DNA of 64,000 nucleotides from Dactylorhiza incarnata (Eukaryota; Streptophyta; Magnoliopsida; Asparagales; Orchidaceae): NCBI GenBank assembly GCA_033032865.1, contig JAWHQI010000075.1:2480001-2544000 (forward strand). The letters run 5' to 3'. A program made the position numbers and the translations under genes. How positions within the stretch are numbered: position 1 is the first letter of the stretch; every line of letters starts with the position of its first letter. A model generated the notes under the pieces. It made no database searches and was not told the origin of the DNA. It saw nothing but the letters and a program-made list of their open reading frames with translations. Positions 11,930 through 23,480 of this stretch are shown here, one piece after another.

Positions 11930-12329
11930 ATGACCCGAGGTAGTGCTTCGAATATTACTTTTGATCCAGAGATCGAGCGAACCCTTTTACGGCGCCGCCG
12001 TTCTAGTGATCAGGATAATCAATTAGAATTCGAAGAGTCGATCGGGGACACTAACAAAGCCAATATGGATCTTAATCCTCCTAATCGTAACACGCCAAAC
12101 CCTAATGAGGCCGCGCAACAGACCGTGTCCTATTATGCGCGGATGAATTTGGAAGGCACACAATTGAGTATTGTTCGTCCTACGGTGGCGAACAATAACT
12201 TTGAGATCAAGTCTAGCATCATACAAATGGTGCAACAATCGGTGACCTTTGATGGTCAACCGGACGATGATCCAAATTCGCGTATTTCTTACTTTCTTGA
12301 AATTTGCTATACTTTCAAAATCAATGGCG
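11930..12329 (+). pseudogene. gag: Element I gag, N-terminal part, cut by element D
   Basis: Starts with ATG at 11930. The N-terminal ~130 residues are Athila-like: SNITFDPEIERTLLRRR near the start, NNNFEIKSSIIQMVQQSVTF, then DDDPNSRISYFLEICYTFKINGV, the beginning of the retrotransposon gag domain. At 12330 the frame runs into the D LTR; the codons to 12367 (IRLRQVHRSFK) belong to D. The interrupted segment normally continues with a DDAIRLRLFPFSL-type stretch, as seen in A (32351-32608). The TSD-equivalent before D is TGGCG (12325-12329). The rest of I is not in the window. Confidence 0.8.
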
Positions 12330-13899
12330 TGATACGATTACGGCAAGTGCATCGATCGTTCAAGTAGTAAAATTGGGAGAGACTCCCCGAATATCGTTCT
12401 CAGAGGACTGCAAGTTGGGTTGCATGAATTCTTGTTAAGGAATTACTTATATTGATTCTTATGTAATTAATAAAAAAGGAGGTTTTGATTTTGGTTTTCC
12501 TAGATTAGCAACAGTGAAAGAAAATGCGGGCCTAGAGCTCCGCTTCGCTTATCGGGATGGAATGCTGGGCATGATGCCGTGCTTCGGTGAGCGGGTGGAC
12601 GAGAAGGCTAGCGGATGGATGTTTTGTAACCAGCGGAATGAGGGTCATAGGCACCTCGTCGCGGAACACGCAATTAGCAATTGCTAGTGCGGCGCACTAC
12701 AGAGCGGTGGAGTGGATGGCGGACTAGGGCGCTCCTCAAATCTCATAAACCACAACACATTTCACCGAAATTAAATCACAATAACTTAAACACAGTTATG
12801 AACATCATCCGTAGGAAAGTACATCGTACCATGAAGAAATCCTAAACTATACACAAAAGGGAAAGAGGTCACCGAAGCTCGAAGACTATGTTGAAGATTC
12901 GCGGCTAGAATCGCAGGGTTGTCAAGCCTCGTCCATGCTCGGTCTTCAGTTGCGTCCGGGGTACAGAGGAGCTGTCACCTTCCTCTACTTTACCCGTCTT
13001 CTTCGTGGTCTAGCTCCAGCTACTCTTGTTGGAAATCCCTTGAATGTAGCAGAAATCTTTCGTCGATGGAGTTCTTGAACTCGCAGATGATGGTGGAGGC
13101 CAAGTAGGGAGCTTTGGCAGAAGATTTGCAGGACAAAGTTTGCCGGAGCTCCTCCTAGGTCAGGCGGTGGTGGAGAGGCGAAATGGGCGGAAATGGAGGG
13201 CTTGCAGAGTTTTTCCCGCGGGTCCTCTTTTCTCAGCGGATTTCCTGCTTTAAATACTAATACAGCAGAAATTTTAGTCACGCACGGTCGAACGCACGAC
13301 CGTGCGTTTCCCGTGCATTATTTAACTAAAAGAAATGCCTTGAGGAAGAAGCAGCAGGGCCCGTGCGTTTTACTAACGCATGGATGAAGCCGCCCGTGCG
13401 TGAAAATGCACGACCAAATCCAGATTGGATAAAAAAACCAGGCGAAACAGGCGATCGTGCGTTTCCTTCGCGCACGGGCAACTGCCCGTGCGTAAAAATA
13501 CACGAACAAAGTCAGATCACCATTTTGCTACCCAGAAGAAGGCGCACGACCGTAGTCGTCCATGCGTCAAGGAAAATGCACGACCGTGCGATATAAACAA
13601 TCATGATTTCTGGGCAAAATGGGATGATCCAACCACCTGCAAGAATAGCAATCCAGCTGGGAATACACTTCCAGCACCAATCAATCATAGAAAAAAGATT
13701 GGGGAGCACCATGTGCATACCCCCAACAACATGGAGCGCAAACGCACAAGAAAATGGGCCGAAATAGAGCACACAGCACGTAAGTGCGCGCAAGTGTGCA
13801 TATGAGAAATATAAGCAATAATAGCTCGAAACAGATGTGCACAAGAGTGAAAACTAGCCAGGATGAGTCCATAAAAGCGTATATAAATGGGACTCATCA
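12330..13899 (-). repeat. 3' LTR of element D (1570 bp)
   Basis: Plus strand from TGATACGATTACGG at 12330 to GGACTCATCA at 13899, matching the LTR ends of A (TGATGCGATAATTT to CTCATCA) and C. It contains GCACGACCGTGCG-type palindromes at 13280-13590. Immediately beyond is CACCCCCAGACTTA, the complement of the polypurine tract. The second LTR is missing. Confidence 0.8.
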
Positions 13900-16063
13900 C
13901 ACCCCCAGACTTAACCATTTGCTCATCCCGAGAAAATCATTCCTTATGCGGGCGAAAAAATTGATTAGCTGGCTTAACAATTATAGAAGCGGAGTACCAT
14001 GCGAAGTCGCATGCTTGCGCGCATTGAAATGCAGTAGAAGAAATTTTTAGTTATACAAACACTTTGTAATAATCTAAGAGCGTACATATATATTATTTCT
14101 ACTCAAAAGTTGAATCACGGTGAATCATCCGGTCTCGCGTAGGAAGAAAGTAAACAGATCGCTGAGGCTACTATTACTCAAGATCGGTGTTCGGAACAAC
14201 CTCCATTGAAATCCATCAATGTCGGTGGCCATAAGCTCACCCGGTCACACTCTCTCCACGACACTAGTTCGATTAAATGCGTGAGTCAATAGGACTTTAG
14301 GATAAATACGGGGATTGGGATTCGGTAGGGTTTACAATGATAAACATGAAGGTTTCTGTACCTAATCCAAAAGAGCTTGCGTCAAAGAAATTATCCAAGC
14401 ACCAAAATAAAAAACACAAGTGCACCACACCCCCAGACTTAAACCTGAAAATATGGGCGTGTGCACCGCCTACTCTCAAAACAATTCTTAAAAAGATTTT
14501 CAATTTGGCTCTTTTCTTAACCAAGCATTTTTCTTTCTTTTCTTTTCTTGTTCTATTTTTTTTTTCTTTTCTCATAACCCTTTTTTTTCAGCAAATAATC
14601 CGAGGAAGCGCAAACCACAGTTTCACAAAAAATTTCACTTCATCAACACCCTCAATTAAAATTGATACAACACTCAAGCTCAGATTGGGAGCGCGACTAG
14701 GATTAGCTTGCAGGCCTTGGTGAAATATAAGTGGAGCTGAATCAAGAGACGGGGTAGGCACAAAGGGGCTAGCAAGGATAATGATAGGGTCGGTATACAA
14801 AGCTCAACCTGGCCAAAGCGAAGACCTACATCATGCTCACACATTGAACTAACTTATACCAATGCTTCGAGAGTCGCTTGGGGCAAGTTCTTAGCCACCG
14901 AGAAAGATAATTCTTCCTCCCGACTCGAGCAATACAAACCTAACAACCGTCTACACACATTACTACACTACCCTCAGATTCACATCAGATTCACCACTTT
15001 TGAGTAGAATAAATAATTATTACGCAAATAGAAAAATTACAAAACTATAGGCATAAAGAAAAAAATTTATTCTACACACAAATCTATGCAAGACACGAGT
15101 ACTCGACTAGAGCACTACGGGAGTCAATATTTTACTCCGTCTTACAACCCTGAGCCAGCACAACAATTTTCCCAATACTATAAAAGAAACGAGCTAGACT
15201 CGTTACGCGCCTATGATTAAGTGTACTCTCTAGTGGGTGTTGTGGTGTGCTATAAGAATGAAAAATAACAATAATATTGTAACTTCTAGTATGCTGTGCT
15301 TATGTGCACGTGCAAGTGAGTAACGACAACTACTCTCCCCAGACTTAAATCTAATCATCACAGATTATAATGCTATATTCATAAAAAGAATTTGGGAGGA
15401 GAGGTTACCCCATGCTCAGAAATGAGCATACCAGAAGATTGGCGTTAATCTTGAATTCAGCTTCAAAGTTTCTGCCATCGATGTCGCCATACCTGCAAAA
15501 CAACATCTCCACACACAAAGAAACAAAAGCAAAACCAACAAAATTGGGTCGTCTCCCATAAGCCCTTTTGTTTACCGTCCTTAAGGTGGACCAAATACCT
15601 GTATTAACATTGTAGCAATAGAGTTCAACATAATTCTTAGCGATTGTCCAGAAGACCATAGAAATAAAACACACAAACAAAGGCAAAGAGATAAAATTAA
15701 GCATAAAAGAAACCGCCGAAACATAAACCCCTGAGACTTCATCACGACTCAGCTGTAGGCTGATTTGTGCGATTCTCCCCAGCCACACGAGATGGGAAGG
15801 AGGTGAATGCTTTAGGGCTCAAGGGGGATTTCTCTACCCTGCCCCTACCCTCTTCCTTCTCGTGCCGGAGGGCTAGAAAGTGCGCTGCACGTAATAATCT
15901 GACCTGCTTTAATCTCTCTACAGTGGGAGAGCACCATTGAGCAATAGGAGCTCGATCAAATTCATTGTTCTGCAGCTTTGGAGAAGCCAAGGGCGTCATT
16001 TTCCCACCCCCTATGGGTGATAGATCTGCCCAACTAACCTGTTTTAAATGTTTATATTTATCT
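13900..16063 (-). other. Untranslated 3' module of element D
   Basis: No coding potential. It holds three copies of the polypurine motif (complement CACCCCCAGACTTA at 13900 and 14428, TCTCCCCAGACTTA at 15334), a conserved ~70-bp block at 14862-14934 (CGCTTGGGGCAAGTTCTTAG core), and a 7-bp-stem hairpin at 15412-15429 followed by AGAAGATTGGCGTT. The same items occur in the same order and at nearly the same distances in A (28783-30572) and C (38520-40256). Confidence 0.75.
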
Positions 16064-17046
16064 TTAGTTTTCATAGAGTATCAAAACTTTTTTAGACATG
16101 CCAGCTATAGTGACTTCAGACTTCGCGGCCTCGCCGCTCTTGTTCTCAGTTTCTTCTTCACTCCTCAGCTCCTTCACCATCTTCTGTTCCTCCTCCTTTT
16201 CCTCAGCATTCAATTCTTCACCTTGCTTTTCCACATCTAAACTCAACTCATTAGCAGATTTATTAGTAATAACAGGTAATACTATGATGTCGTTGGTTGT
16301 CATAGATGGGTGAGTGTGGTGTGTCACCATGGGTGACAAGGTTACACACCCACTAGGGATGTGAATGTTGGCACCACTCTCCTTCAAGAATGGGGCACCC
16401 AGAATAGGAATGGAGTTATTTTCCATGGGGCCCAAGACTTGGAAGTTCGTGATAACAGAAGTTCCATCTATGATTACCTCGACGTCTCTAACTTCTCCTT
16501 CAGTCTCCACCACCATTCCATTAGCTAGGGTAAGTGACTTCCGATCATCGTTATTGATTTTTAAATTCAGATTTTCAACGTCTTGCAATGCAAGCACGTT
16601 GCGCGACGATCCTGTGTCGTACAGAGCGGTGGTTTCAATGCTGTTAATTTGACATTTCACAATTAACTCGCCCTCATGCCCTTCATCCATCTCGATTATG
16701 CTCTTTCCTTGCTCACGAGGATTCTTCTCCGTTGTGCTAGGAAGAGCACCTTGAGTACGCTCAGAAAGCACTTGAGCCAATTGGCCCACTTGCATTTCCA
16801 AGTTTCTCATTGAGGCCGATTGGTTGGACATATTTGTTTGGGCCATATCTACAAATTTTTCCATCATCTCTTCTAATGTACTCTTCCTTTGCATTGCAGC
16901 AGCTTGGTTATAACCCGGATGAGGCGGCCTCGGTTGGCATCCGGATGCTTGAGCATCAAATTGATGCTGGCCCGGTTGCCATCGTTGGCCTGCAGTGTTT
17001 TGATTCCAAGAAAAATTGAGGTGATTTCACACACCCGGATTATACG
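16064..17046 (-). pseudogene. gag-pro: Element D gag C-terminus and aspartic protease
   Basis: An open 276-codon frame (16894-16064) begins in the gag C-terminus (LEEMMEKFVDMAQ, then MRNLEMQVGQLAQVL) and continues into a retropepsin domain: TTALYDTGSSRNVLAL holds the catalytic D-T-G, and ILGAPFLKESGANIHI is the conserved second half of the fold. The C-terminal ~80 residues are Glu/Lys-rich. Upstream to 17046 the gag reading (NTYNPGV, FSWNQNTAG) continues but has a stop and a frame change. The protease would cleave gag; no pol follows. The homologous A protein (31661-30573) is about 45% similar by eye over the protease. Confidence 0.8.
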
Positions 17047-18768
17047 TGTTGGAGAAAGGTGCAGTGTGTTCGAAAATGCTTTCCGCATCTCTTTGTTTGA
17101 CAATAACAAATCCTATTGTATTTGATCATACTAGTTTTGTGTTTATAGTATGCAGGATTCTGTGCTTTCAAAACTCCATGGTACTGTGTTGTTGTTGCTA
17201 CTGCGTCGCGCTAACTCTACCGCTGGTGCTAGCATTAACAACCGCTGAGATGAAACCGCTAAGAAGGGAAGCCACTGAGATGCAAGCTGGCGTTCGACGA
17301 AATGTATGCACTACCGCGGGGCATCTGCATTACCGCGGCGCACTAGTTCTGTTCGACGAACTGGGTTCGACGAACTCGGTGCTCCGTTCGACGAATGACG
17401 AACGCGGAAGCCCGTTCGACGAAATTCATATCAGGGCGTTCGACGATCGACGAAAGATGAGGATCGTTCGACGAACTGTAGCTCTACCGCGGGGCGTTAG
17501 CACTAACGCTGGCGCTAGCGTCCGAAAGACGAAATGGTGTTCGAAGAAAATGATGTCGTTCGACGAACCAGATTGAGATCGACGAAAACAAGTTTCCGTT
17601 CGATGAACCAGATTGAGATCGACGAAAGCTGAGCTCAGCTTGACGAAGATGCGCCCGACGAAATGATCTACCGCGGAGCGTTAGTACTGACGCTAGCGTT
17701 AGCATTTTTGGAAACTATTGAAAGAAAGGAAAGTGGAGAAAAAGGAATGTCGACGGGTCGCTATGTTTGGCAAGTACTTTCGCGGCGCGTAAGGTCTAAC
17801 GCCCGGCGGTAGCTTTTGGAAACATCCCGTCTACAGTTGATTGATGGGCAAATTTGGAAAGAGATATTGGTTGAAGGAAGGAAATTGCACTATCGCGGGG
17901 CGATAGTGTTACCGCGGCGCGCTAGGCTGTCACAACCATTTGCGCTCAGAAGTTGCCTTAACTGCCACGATCCGTGTGCGCGTCGTGTCACTATCGCGGG
18001 GCGGTAGTACTAGCGCAGGCGGTAGCTGTCGAATCTATTTAAAGAGCAGCGCCTCCTCCGTTGTTGCTTGCTGTTAGAGAAGTTATTGGAGCCTTACTTT
18101 CATAGCACACGAGTGAACTTTCAGAAGCAGCCCGAAGAAATCCATCAACGTTCGTGAACGCAAAAGAACTTGAAGACCAATACGATCGCATCTACATCGA
18201 CATTAAGTTCTACTTTTGAGGGAGTTTCTAGTTTGTGTCTTGTTTTACTTTTCTTATTGTAACCTTTATATTTTTTGTTCGGTAGAGGAACTCGCCATAC
18301 GACGACTAGGGCCTTGTGGGGACTAGGGGGAAATTCGCCTCGTGTTGGCGACTAGGTCTGGGTGTAGATCTAGGGAGTGCTTGAGGCCTTTCCGGTGAGG
18401 GAAGGGCTAGAGTGGCTTGAGGTCTTGTCTAGGGAGAGATAGGCTAAAGCCAACCGGTCCTTGGGAGAAGGGTCGGTATAGAAAACCAAAAGTGTTTTCA
18501 TTGGTTGCCTCTTTCCAAGCGTTATTGGGAAAAGTTTTGTAATCATATTTACTTCCAGTTAATGATGAATGAAAATATGTTTATTGTTTCATCTCTGAGT
18601 CGTACTCTGTGATTCTCATGGTTCAAACGTAAAAGTATTCTCACTGTTGCTAACGCCGAGCGTTAACACTACCGTTGGCGGTAGTATCTGAGAATTATTT
18701 TCTCTTATAATCTCTAAAATTTTAAAACCCTTATTCACCCCCCTCTAAGGGCGCCTACAGATCCAACA
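17047..18768 (+). repeat. 5' LTR of copia element J (1722 bp)
   Basis: Begins TGTTGGAGAAAGG where D gag stops and ends ATCCAACA two bases before a tRNA-Met primer-binding site; inverted ends TGTTGG/CCAACA. The pentamer before it is ATACG. It carries many TTCGACGAA-type and ACCGCGGxGC-type short repeats between 17300 and 18010. TATTTAAAG at 18036-18044 may be the TATA box. Confidence 0.75.
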
Positions 18769-18770
18769 AG

Positions 18771-18871
18771 TGGTATCAGAGCTAGGTTATTCCAAATCGG
18801 CTTAACAACCGGGAATAATGGCGTCTCTTGATCATGATCTCGCTTCTGTTGAAAATGTTGAAGTGGAAGTT
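18771..18871 (+). pseudogene. gag: Primer-binding site and first codons of element J gag, cut by K
   Basis: TGGTATCAGAGC at 18771-18782 is the tRNA-Met primer-binding site. A frame starting ATGGCGTCTCTTGATC at 18819 gives about 17 residues before the K insertion at 18872. Too short to classify; identified by position only. The pentamer before K is AAGTT. Confidence 0.5.
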
Positions 18872-20022
18872 TGTGAACTTGGCGGTCTGGGGGGAGACCA
18901 GGCGGTCTGAGCTGACCGCACCGTCTTGCGGTCTCCTCTTGCGGTCTGACCTTTCTGGTCTAGCCGCGGGCTATTCAGCGTGACCGCCGTTCTTCTGTCC
19001 AAAGGTGCCGAGGTGAGGCCGCGCGGTCTGGTCGTGTGACCGCGTGGTGAGCTGGTGTCATCTCGCGATCTGGTGCTTGTGATCGTGTGGTGGGGGCATC
19101 CCGGTCTGGTGGCTGTCCGGTTTCTCTGTGGTGCTCGCAGACTAAGGTCTTCTTAGTCACGCGGTCTCCGGTTTGTGTTCGCATAGCTGGTCCTTCAGCG
19201 ATCTGCTGGTATATGCGGTCATAGGTATCTGATCGACTTGGCGGACTGTTGCCCTAGTCGGTCTGGTGTGTTCGCGGTCTGTGGAGGAGGTCGGGTGGCG
19301 AACACAGGTGGTGAGCATCATGACTGGGTGAGTTGTCATGATCACGCGACTTCTATTGAAGTAGGCGAGCTCACTAAGCAGGAGGATCTTTTGCTGATTG
19401 CGTGGGTTGACCGGTCTGGCCGCGCGATCAAGAGGCGGTGACTCTATCTCATAGGGTGGTGACTGGATCAGGTATCACGCCTATAAATAGGAGCCACTAT
19501 AGCAGCAAAATTAATTGCACCAAGTGTAAGCAGAACTCGCGGCTATTTCTTGCAGTCTCATTTCTTGTGACCGGTCGGTCTTGCTGATTGAACTTATTTT
19601 GTGCAGCTTCTGCAGATTGTGCGGGCAACAACGGTCATCTCCATTTCTAAAGGTGTTCGGGCGGTCTCGCGGCTTGTAGTGCGTGTTGCTGGAGTTCGGG
19701 AAAATCAGTGGCAGATCGCGGGGTTCTCAGTTGGTGTTGATCAAGTCGCTGGCAGGAAGTTCGGGCGGTCTCATTTTTTAGTCGAGCGAACTGTCAGGTC
19801 GGGCGGTCTCAGGAAGGCAGACCGCTGGTTATCTTTCAGTTGTCTTTTTTCTCCTATTTTTTGTGTACTGGCGAAGTCATGTCTCGCCATGTATACCTTG
19901 CCTTGTAATGAAGTTTTCTGCTAGCATCAATAAAGATTGAAGTTTTTTATGTTCTTCTGGTTGTTGGCTTGAACTTTGAGTTATACTATTCCTGCTCACT
20001 CATAGATCAGCAAAATTTCACA
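18872..20022 (+). repeat. 5' LTR of element K (1151 bp)
   Basis: Starts TGTGAACTTGG and ends AATTTCACA directly before TGGTATCAGAGC (20023-20034, tRNA-Met primer-binding site). Inverted ends TGTGAA/TTCACA. A TATA box CTATAAATAG is at 19481-19490. The LTR is densely sprinkled with GCGGTCT-type heptamers on both strands. Confidence 0.85.
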
Positions 20023-20110
20023 TGGTATCAGAGCAAGGTTGGAGTGGATAGAGCAGTGATTAACTCATAGTTGCCATCGCCTTTGTGTAGAAGGAACCAT
20101 TGGTAGCGCC

Positions 20111-21914
20111 ATGGAAGCAAGGGGTCTTGGAATTGAGATGCTAAACTCGACCAACTTTAAGAAGTAGAGGTCTTGTATGCAGAGTTATCTTCTGGGTGAG
20201 GACCTCTGGGAGGTGGTTGGAGGAGAGAGCACGGAGGAAGTTATTCTGATTGGGGATAACGGTCATGAGGTGAGGAACTGGAGGTGGATTAATGACAAAG
20301 CAGAGTTCGCTCTGAAAAGGGCAATATCACCTGATTTGTTTGATCACATCTTGGGATGTGGATTAGCTGCATAGATCTGGAGAGCCCTGGATGGGCTGTT
20401 TAATAAGAAAAATGCGGCAAGACTTCAATTCCTGGATAATGAGCTGGCCAGATCGGCTCAAGGTGATCTTTCTATCTCTACGTTCTTCTTGAAGATGAAG
20501 AACTTGTGCGCCGAGATTTCAGCGCTGGATCCTGATGAGCCAATTTATGAGGCGAAGCTGAAGAGGCACAACATCCGTGGCTTGCGGAAGGAATATGTTG
20601 ATTTTGTGACGTCGGTGCAGGGTTTGGCAAATCAGCCGTCTCTGCTTGAGCTGGAAAATCTGCTTGCGTCGCAGGAGAGTTTGGCAAGGCAGATGGTGGG
20701 GGTGTCAGTGTCTGGGGGAGATGGCGAAGTTCTCTTCACAGGAAAGAAGAAGAAGTGGGATAAGAAGAAGACCGCTGGAGGAGGCAATGGGGCTTCAACT
20801 TCTGGACAGCAGGAGAGGGGCTATGCTCCTAAGGCTGAAGGGAAGAAGAAGGGAGAAGGTCCCAAGTGCTCCAGGTGCGTGAAGTTTGGTCACATCAGGA
20901 AGGATTGCCGGGTGAATCTTCAGCCGGGGCATGCTGCTGCAGGAAAGGAGGAAGCTGAGGCCAGACAGATTGATGGAGGATGGGGAGGAGCCTTCTCGAC
21001 TTCTGTTGGAGCCGCGGCTCCTATCAACTATCAGGAGGACTGGATCGTGGACTCGGGGTGTGGTCATCATCTCACCGAAGATGAGTCGAAGCTTACTTCA
21101 GCGTAGCCTTACTCAGGTAACGATGCCATAATAAATGCTGATAACACCATGCATAGTGTCGAGAAGGTGGGGGTTGTTTCCTTGGGCAGTGATAGAGGGC
21201 CACTAACGTTGAAGATTTTCTATCATGTGCCCGGAATGAGGAAAAACCTCTTCTCTGTGACCAACGCTGTAGACGCTGGGTATTACGTTCTGTTCGGCCC
21301 AACAGAAGTGAAGTTTCTTCGAAATGTGGAGGCTGTGAAGGCTGAGGTCGTTCATGTGGGGAGAAGGGCAAAAGACTTGTTCGTTTTATCGACAAGTTCT
21401 TATGTCGACAAGATGAAGACGAATGATAGTGCCGTGATATGGCACGAGAGGTTGGGGCATGTAGGTATGGATAAGCTGAAGGCTATGGCGGTGAGAGGTC
21501 TGGTCAAGGGCCTGCCTAGTCTATCTTCCTACGGAGATGGTCATGTGTGCGCGGGATGTCAGTTCGGTAAGTCTTATCGACTACCATTTGACAAGTCGCA
21601 GACAAGGAGTTGTGTGCCGTTGGAATGCATCCACTATGACTTGATGGGACCGACTGCTACCCCAAGCCTCGGAGGCAGCAGATATATGCTGGTGTTGATC
21701 GATGACTACACCAGATATGTCTGGGTATATTTCTTGAAGGAGAAGGCGGAGGCGTTTGCCAAGTTCGTTGAGTTCAAGGAGCTCGTGGAGGGTCGGCTTG
21801 GCCTGCGGATTAAGAAGCTGAGGACTGACAATGGAGGGGAGTTCACCTCTGGTGAGTTCTCTAATTTTTGTAGGAAGGCAGGCATCCAGAGGGAGCTTAC
21901 TTGTGCACATACTC
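20111..21914 (+). pseudogene. gag-pol: Element K gag-protease-integrase polyprotein with three TAG stops
   Basis: One continuous frame from ATG 20111, broken only by TAG at 20156, 20372 and 21104. Domains: UBN2-type gag (MLNSTNF, YLLGEDLWEVV, LDNELARSAQG); zinc knuckle CSRCVKFGHIRKDC (C-x2-C-x4-H-x4-C); protease WIVDSGCGHHLT with D-S-G; GAG-pre-integrase motif VIWHERLGHVGMDKLKAM with a CAGCQFGK half of the HHCC finger; integrase core with first Asp in CIHYDLMGPT and second in LRTDNGGEFTSGEF. It ends at ELTCAHT, where the usual PQQNG would follow, because L inserted there. Two of the stops sit where Trp is expected (TGG to TAG), so the frame was open before decay. Confidence 0.9.
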
Positions 21915-23364
21915 TGTTGGAACAACCCTATTACTAATTTGGGCTAGGATCACTATATGTTGATTAGGATTTGTATTGACCCCAATGTATAGTCTCAGGG
22001 TCAAGTTTTAGGCTGATTTGATTGGCAGAACTTGGAAAATTCAAGGTCAACACATGGCAAATGATGCTCGACAAAAAACTAGCAGCGGTCGACGAATTCT
22101 AAGCCAGCGCTCGACAAATGACTAGCAGCGGTCGACGAATTCTAAGCCAGCGCTCGACAAATGACTAGCAGCGGTCGACGAATTCTAAGCCAGTGCTCGA
22201 CAAATGACTAGCAGCGGTCGACAAATTCTAGCCAGCGCTCGACAAATTGCTTTCTGACGTTCAAATTTACATTCTCAGTGGAGGTCAGTTCTCTGAACTC
22301 AAATCAGCAAAATAACGGATATATTTATTTCTCCTTGGACGTATTCAGACAACCAAGTAAGGATATCTTTCTCATTTATTATATCCTTATATTCCTTCTA
22401 TTCCAAGAAGAAGAATAGTCGTTGACATTTAATGCCAAAGGCATCTTTCTCGACAAAAGGAATTAAAAGGACCTGCCAAAATCGTTTTGGGTGGCTTCCT
22501 GGTTCCAAGAAGGATTTAAGTCAGAAAAAGACATTCCTTAAAGAGACAAAAAGATTTGAATTTGAAAAGAGATATACATGCAGTTATCAGAAGAGAATAA
22601 AAAGATATAGAGAATAGCAAGAACTGAGATAGTGGTCTTCTGGGAGAAACATAAAGAAAAACTTGACTATCACCTTCTCTAATCTGTGATCATAGAACAA
22701 GGAGGATAGAAGAAGTCTTTCAGAAGAAGAAGAAGAAGCAAATACACTATTCTTTCTCAGTTTTCTTCTTCATCGAGATCATCTGCTACAAAGACTTCTA
22801 CTTGAGAAAGCTCTGTCCAAAAAAATCTGTCATTAACTCTCATCAGACAGGGGGAGCTTTCTGCTTCAACATCTTTTGCCTTCTCTCAGATCATTGATAG
22901 AGAAGAACACTCTATACCTTTTTATCTCATTCTGTATAGGGTTAATACTCCCTTCAAAAGTTTACCCAGTGGTGGCAAGACACCTTATCAAAAAATCCTA
23001 GTGTGGTTTTTAAGCACCTTATCAAAAGCTTATTGGTGTGTGGACACCTTATCAAAAATCCCTTGGTGCCTGGGCACCTTATCAACCCTCCTAGTTGATT
23101 CCTACCAAAGGTGGTAGAAGAGTAGACGTACCTAGATTTATTGGGGAACTACTATAGCTCCTTGTGTCTTCTGTGCTTGATTATTTCTGTGTGCTTATGC
23201 TTGTGCTGTGTGTCCTTTTTATTAATTTTGTAGTTGTCTATAACTCACACTAAATACACATATACCTAAACAGTAGTTTAATTTCCGCTATAAAACATAT
23301 TAAAAATTTTAATACTCTATTCACCCCCCCTCTAGAGTAATTTAAGATCTGACCTCCAGTTTCA
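21915..23364 (+). repeat. 5' LTR of copia element L (about 1450 bp)
   Basis: Starts TGTTGGAACAACCC within K integrase (preceding pentamer TACTC). A decayed primer-binding site TAGTATCAGAGG lies at 23367-23378 (two changes from TGGTATCAGAGC), so the LTR ends near 23364. It carries a 44-bp tandem array and, further on, repeated CACCTTATCAAAA units at 22980-23090. Confidence 0.7.
22065..22250. repeat. 44-bp tandem repeat in the L LTR, about four units
   Basis: Units of GCTCGACAAATGACTAGCAG followed by CGGTCGACGAATTCTAAGCC; successive GCGGTCGACGAATTC starts at 22084 and 22128. The last unit is divergent (GACAAATTC). Confidence 0.9.
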
Positions 23365-23480
23365 ATTAGTATCAGAGGTAGGTTGATTCTTTACAGGCTA
23401 ACACCTGAATCACAAAGATCAACCAGATCTTAATTTTTCTAAAAGTTTCCTTCTCTAAAATCTTATCTTATTTAAAACTC

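Larger units (their letters stand above)
12330..17046 (-). mobile_element. Element D: non-autonomous Athila-like gag-protease element, 5' part lost
   Basis: Minus-strand element inserted in I gag. Order from its 3' end: LTR 12330-13899, polypurine tract, ~2.2 kb untranslated 3' module, protease and gag C-terminus 16064-17046. At 17047 it is interrupted by copia LTR J; the remaining gag, the primer-binding site and the 5' LTR are not found in the window. There is no reverse transcriptase, RNase H or integrase between the protease and the 3' LTR, so it depends on another element for copying. Its LTR and 3' module are related to those of A and C. Confidence 0.75.
18872..21914 (+). mobile_element. 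Element K: Ty1-copia retrotransposon, 5' part
   Basis: The 5' LTR, primer-binding site, gag, protease and first half of integrase are present; element L interrupts it inside the integrase core at 21915. Reverse transcriptase, RNase H and the 3' LTR are not found in the window. K itself sits inside the first codons of J. Confidence 0.85.

Noticed and set aside
19238..19924. Small plus-strand frames in the K LTR
   Set aside because: They lie upstream of the primer-binding site in an LTR with repeated GCGGTCT words and have no similarity to known proteins.
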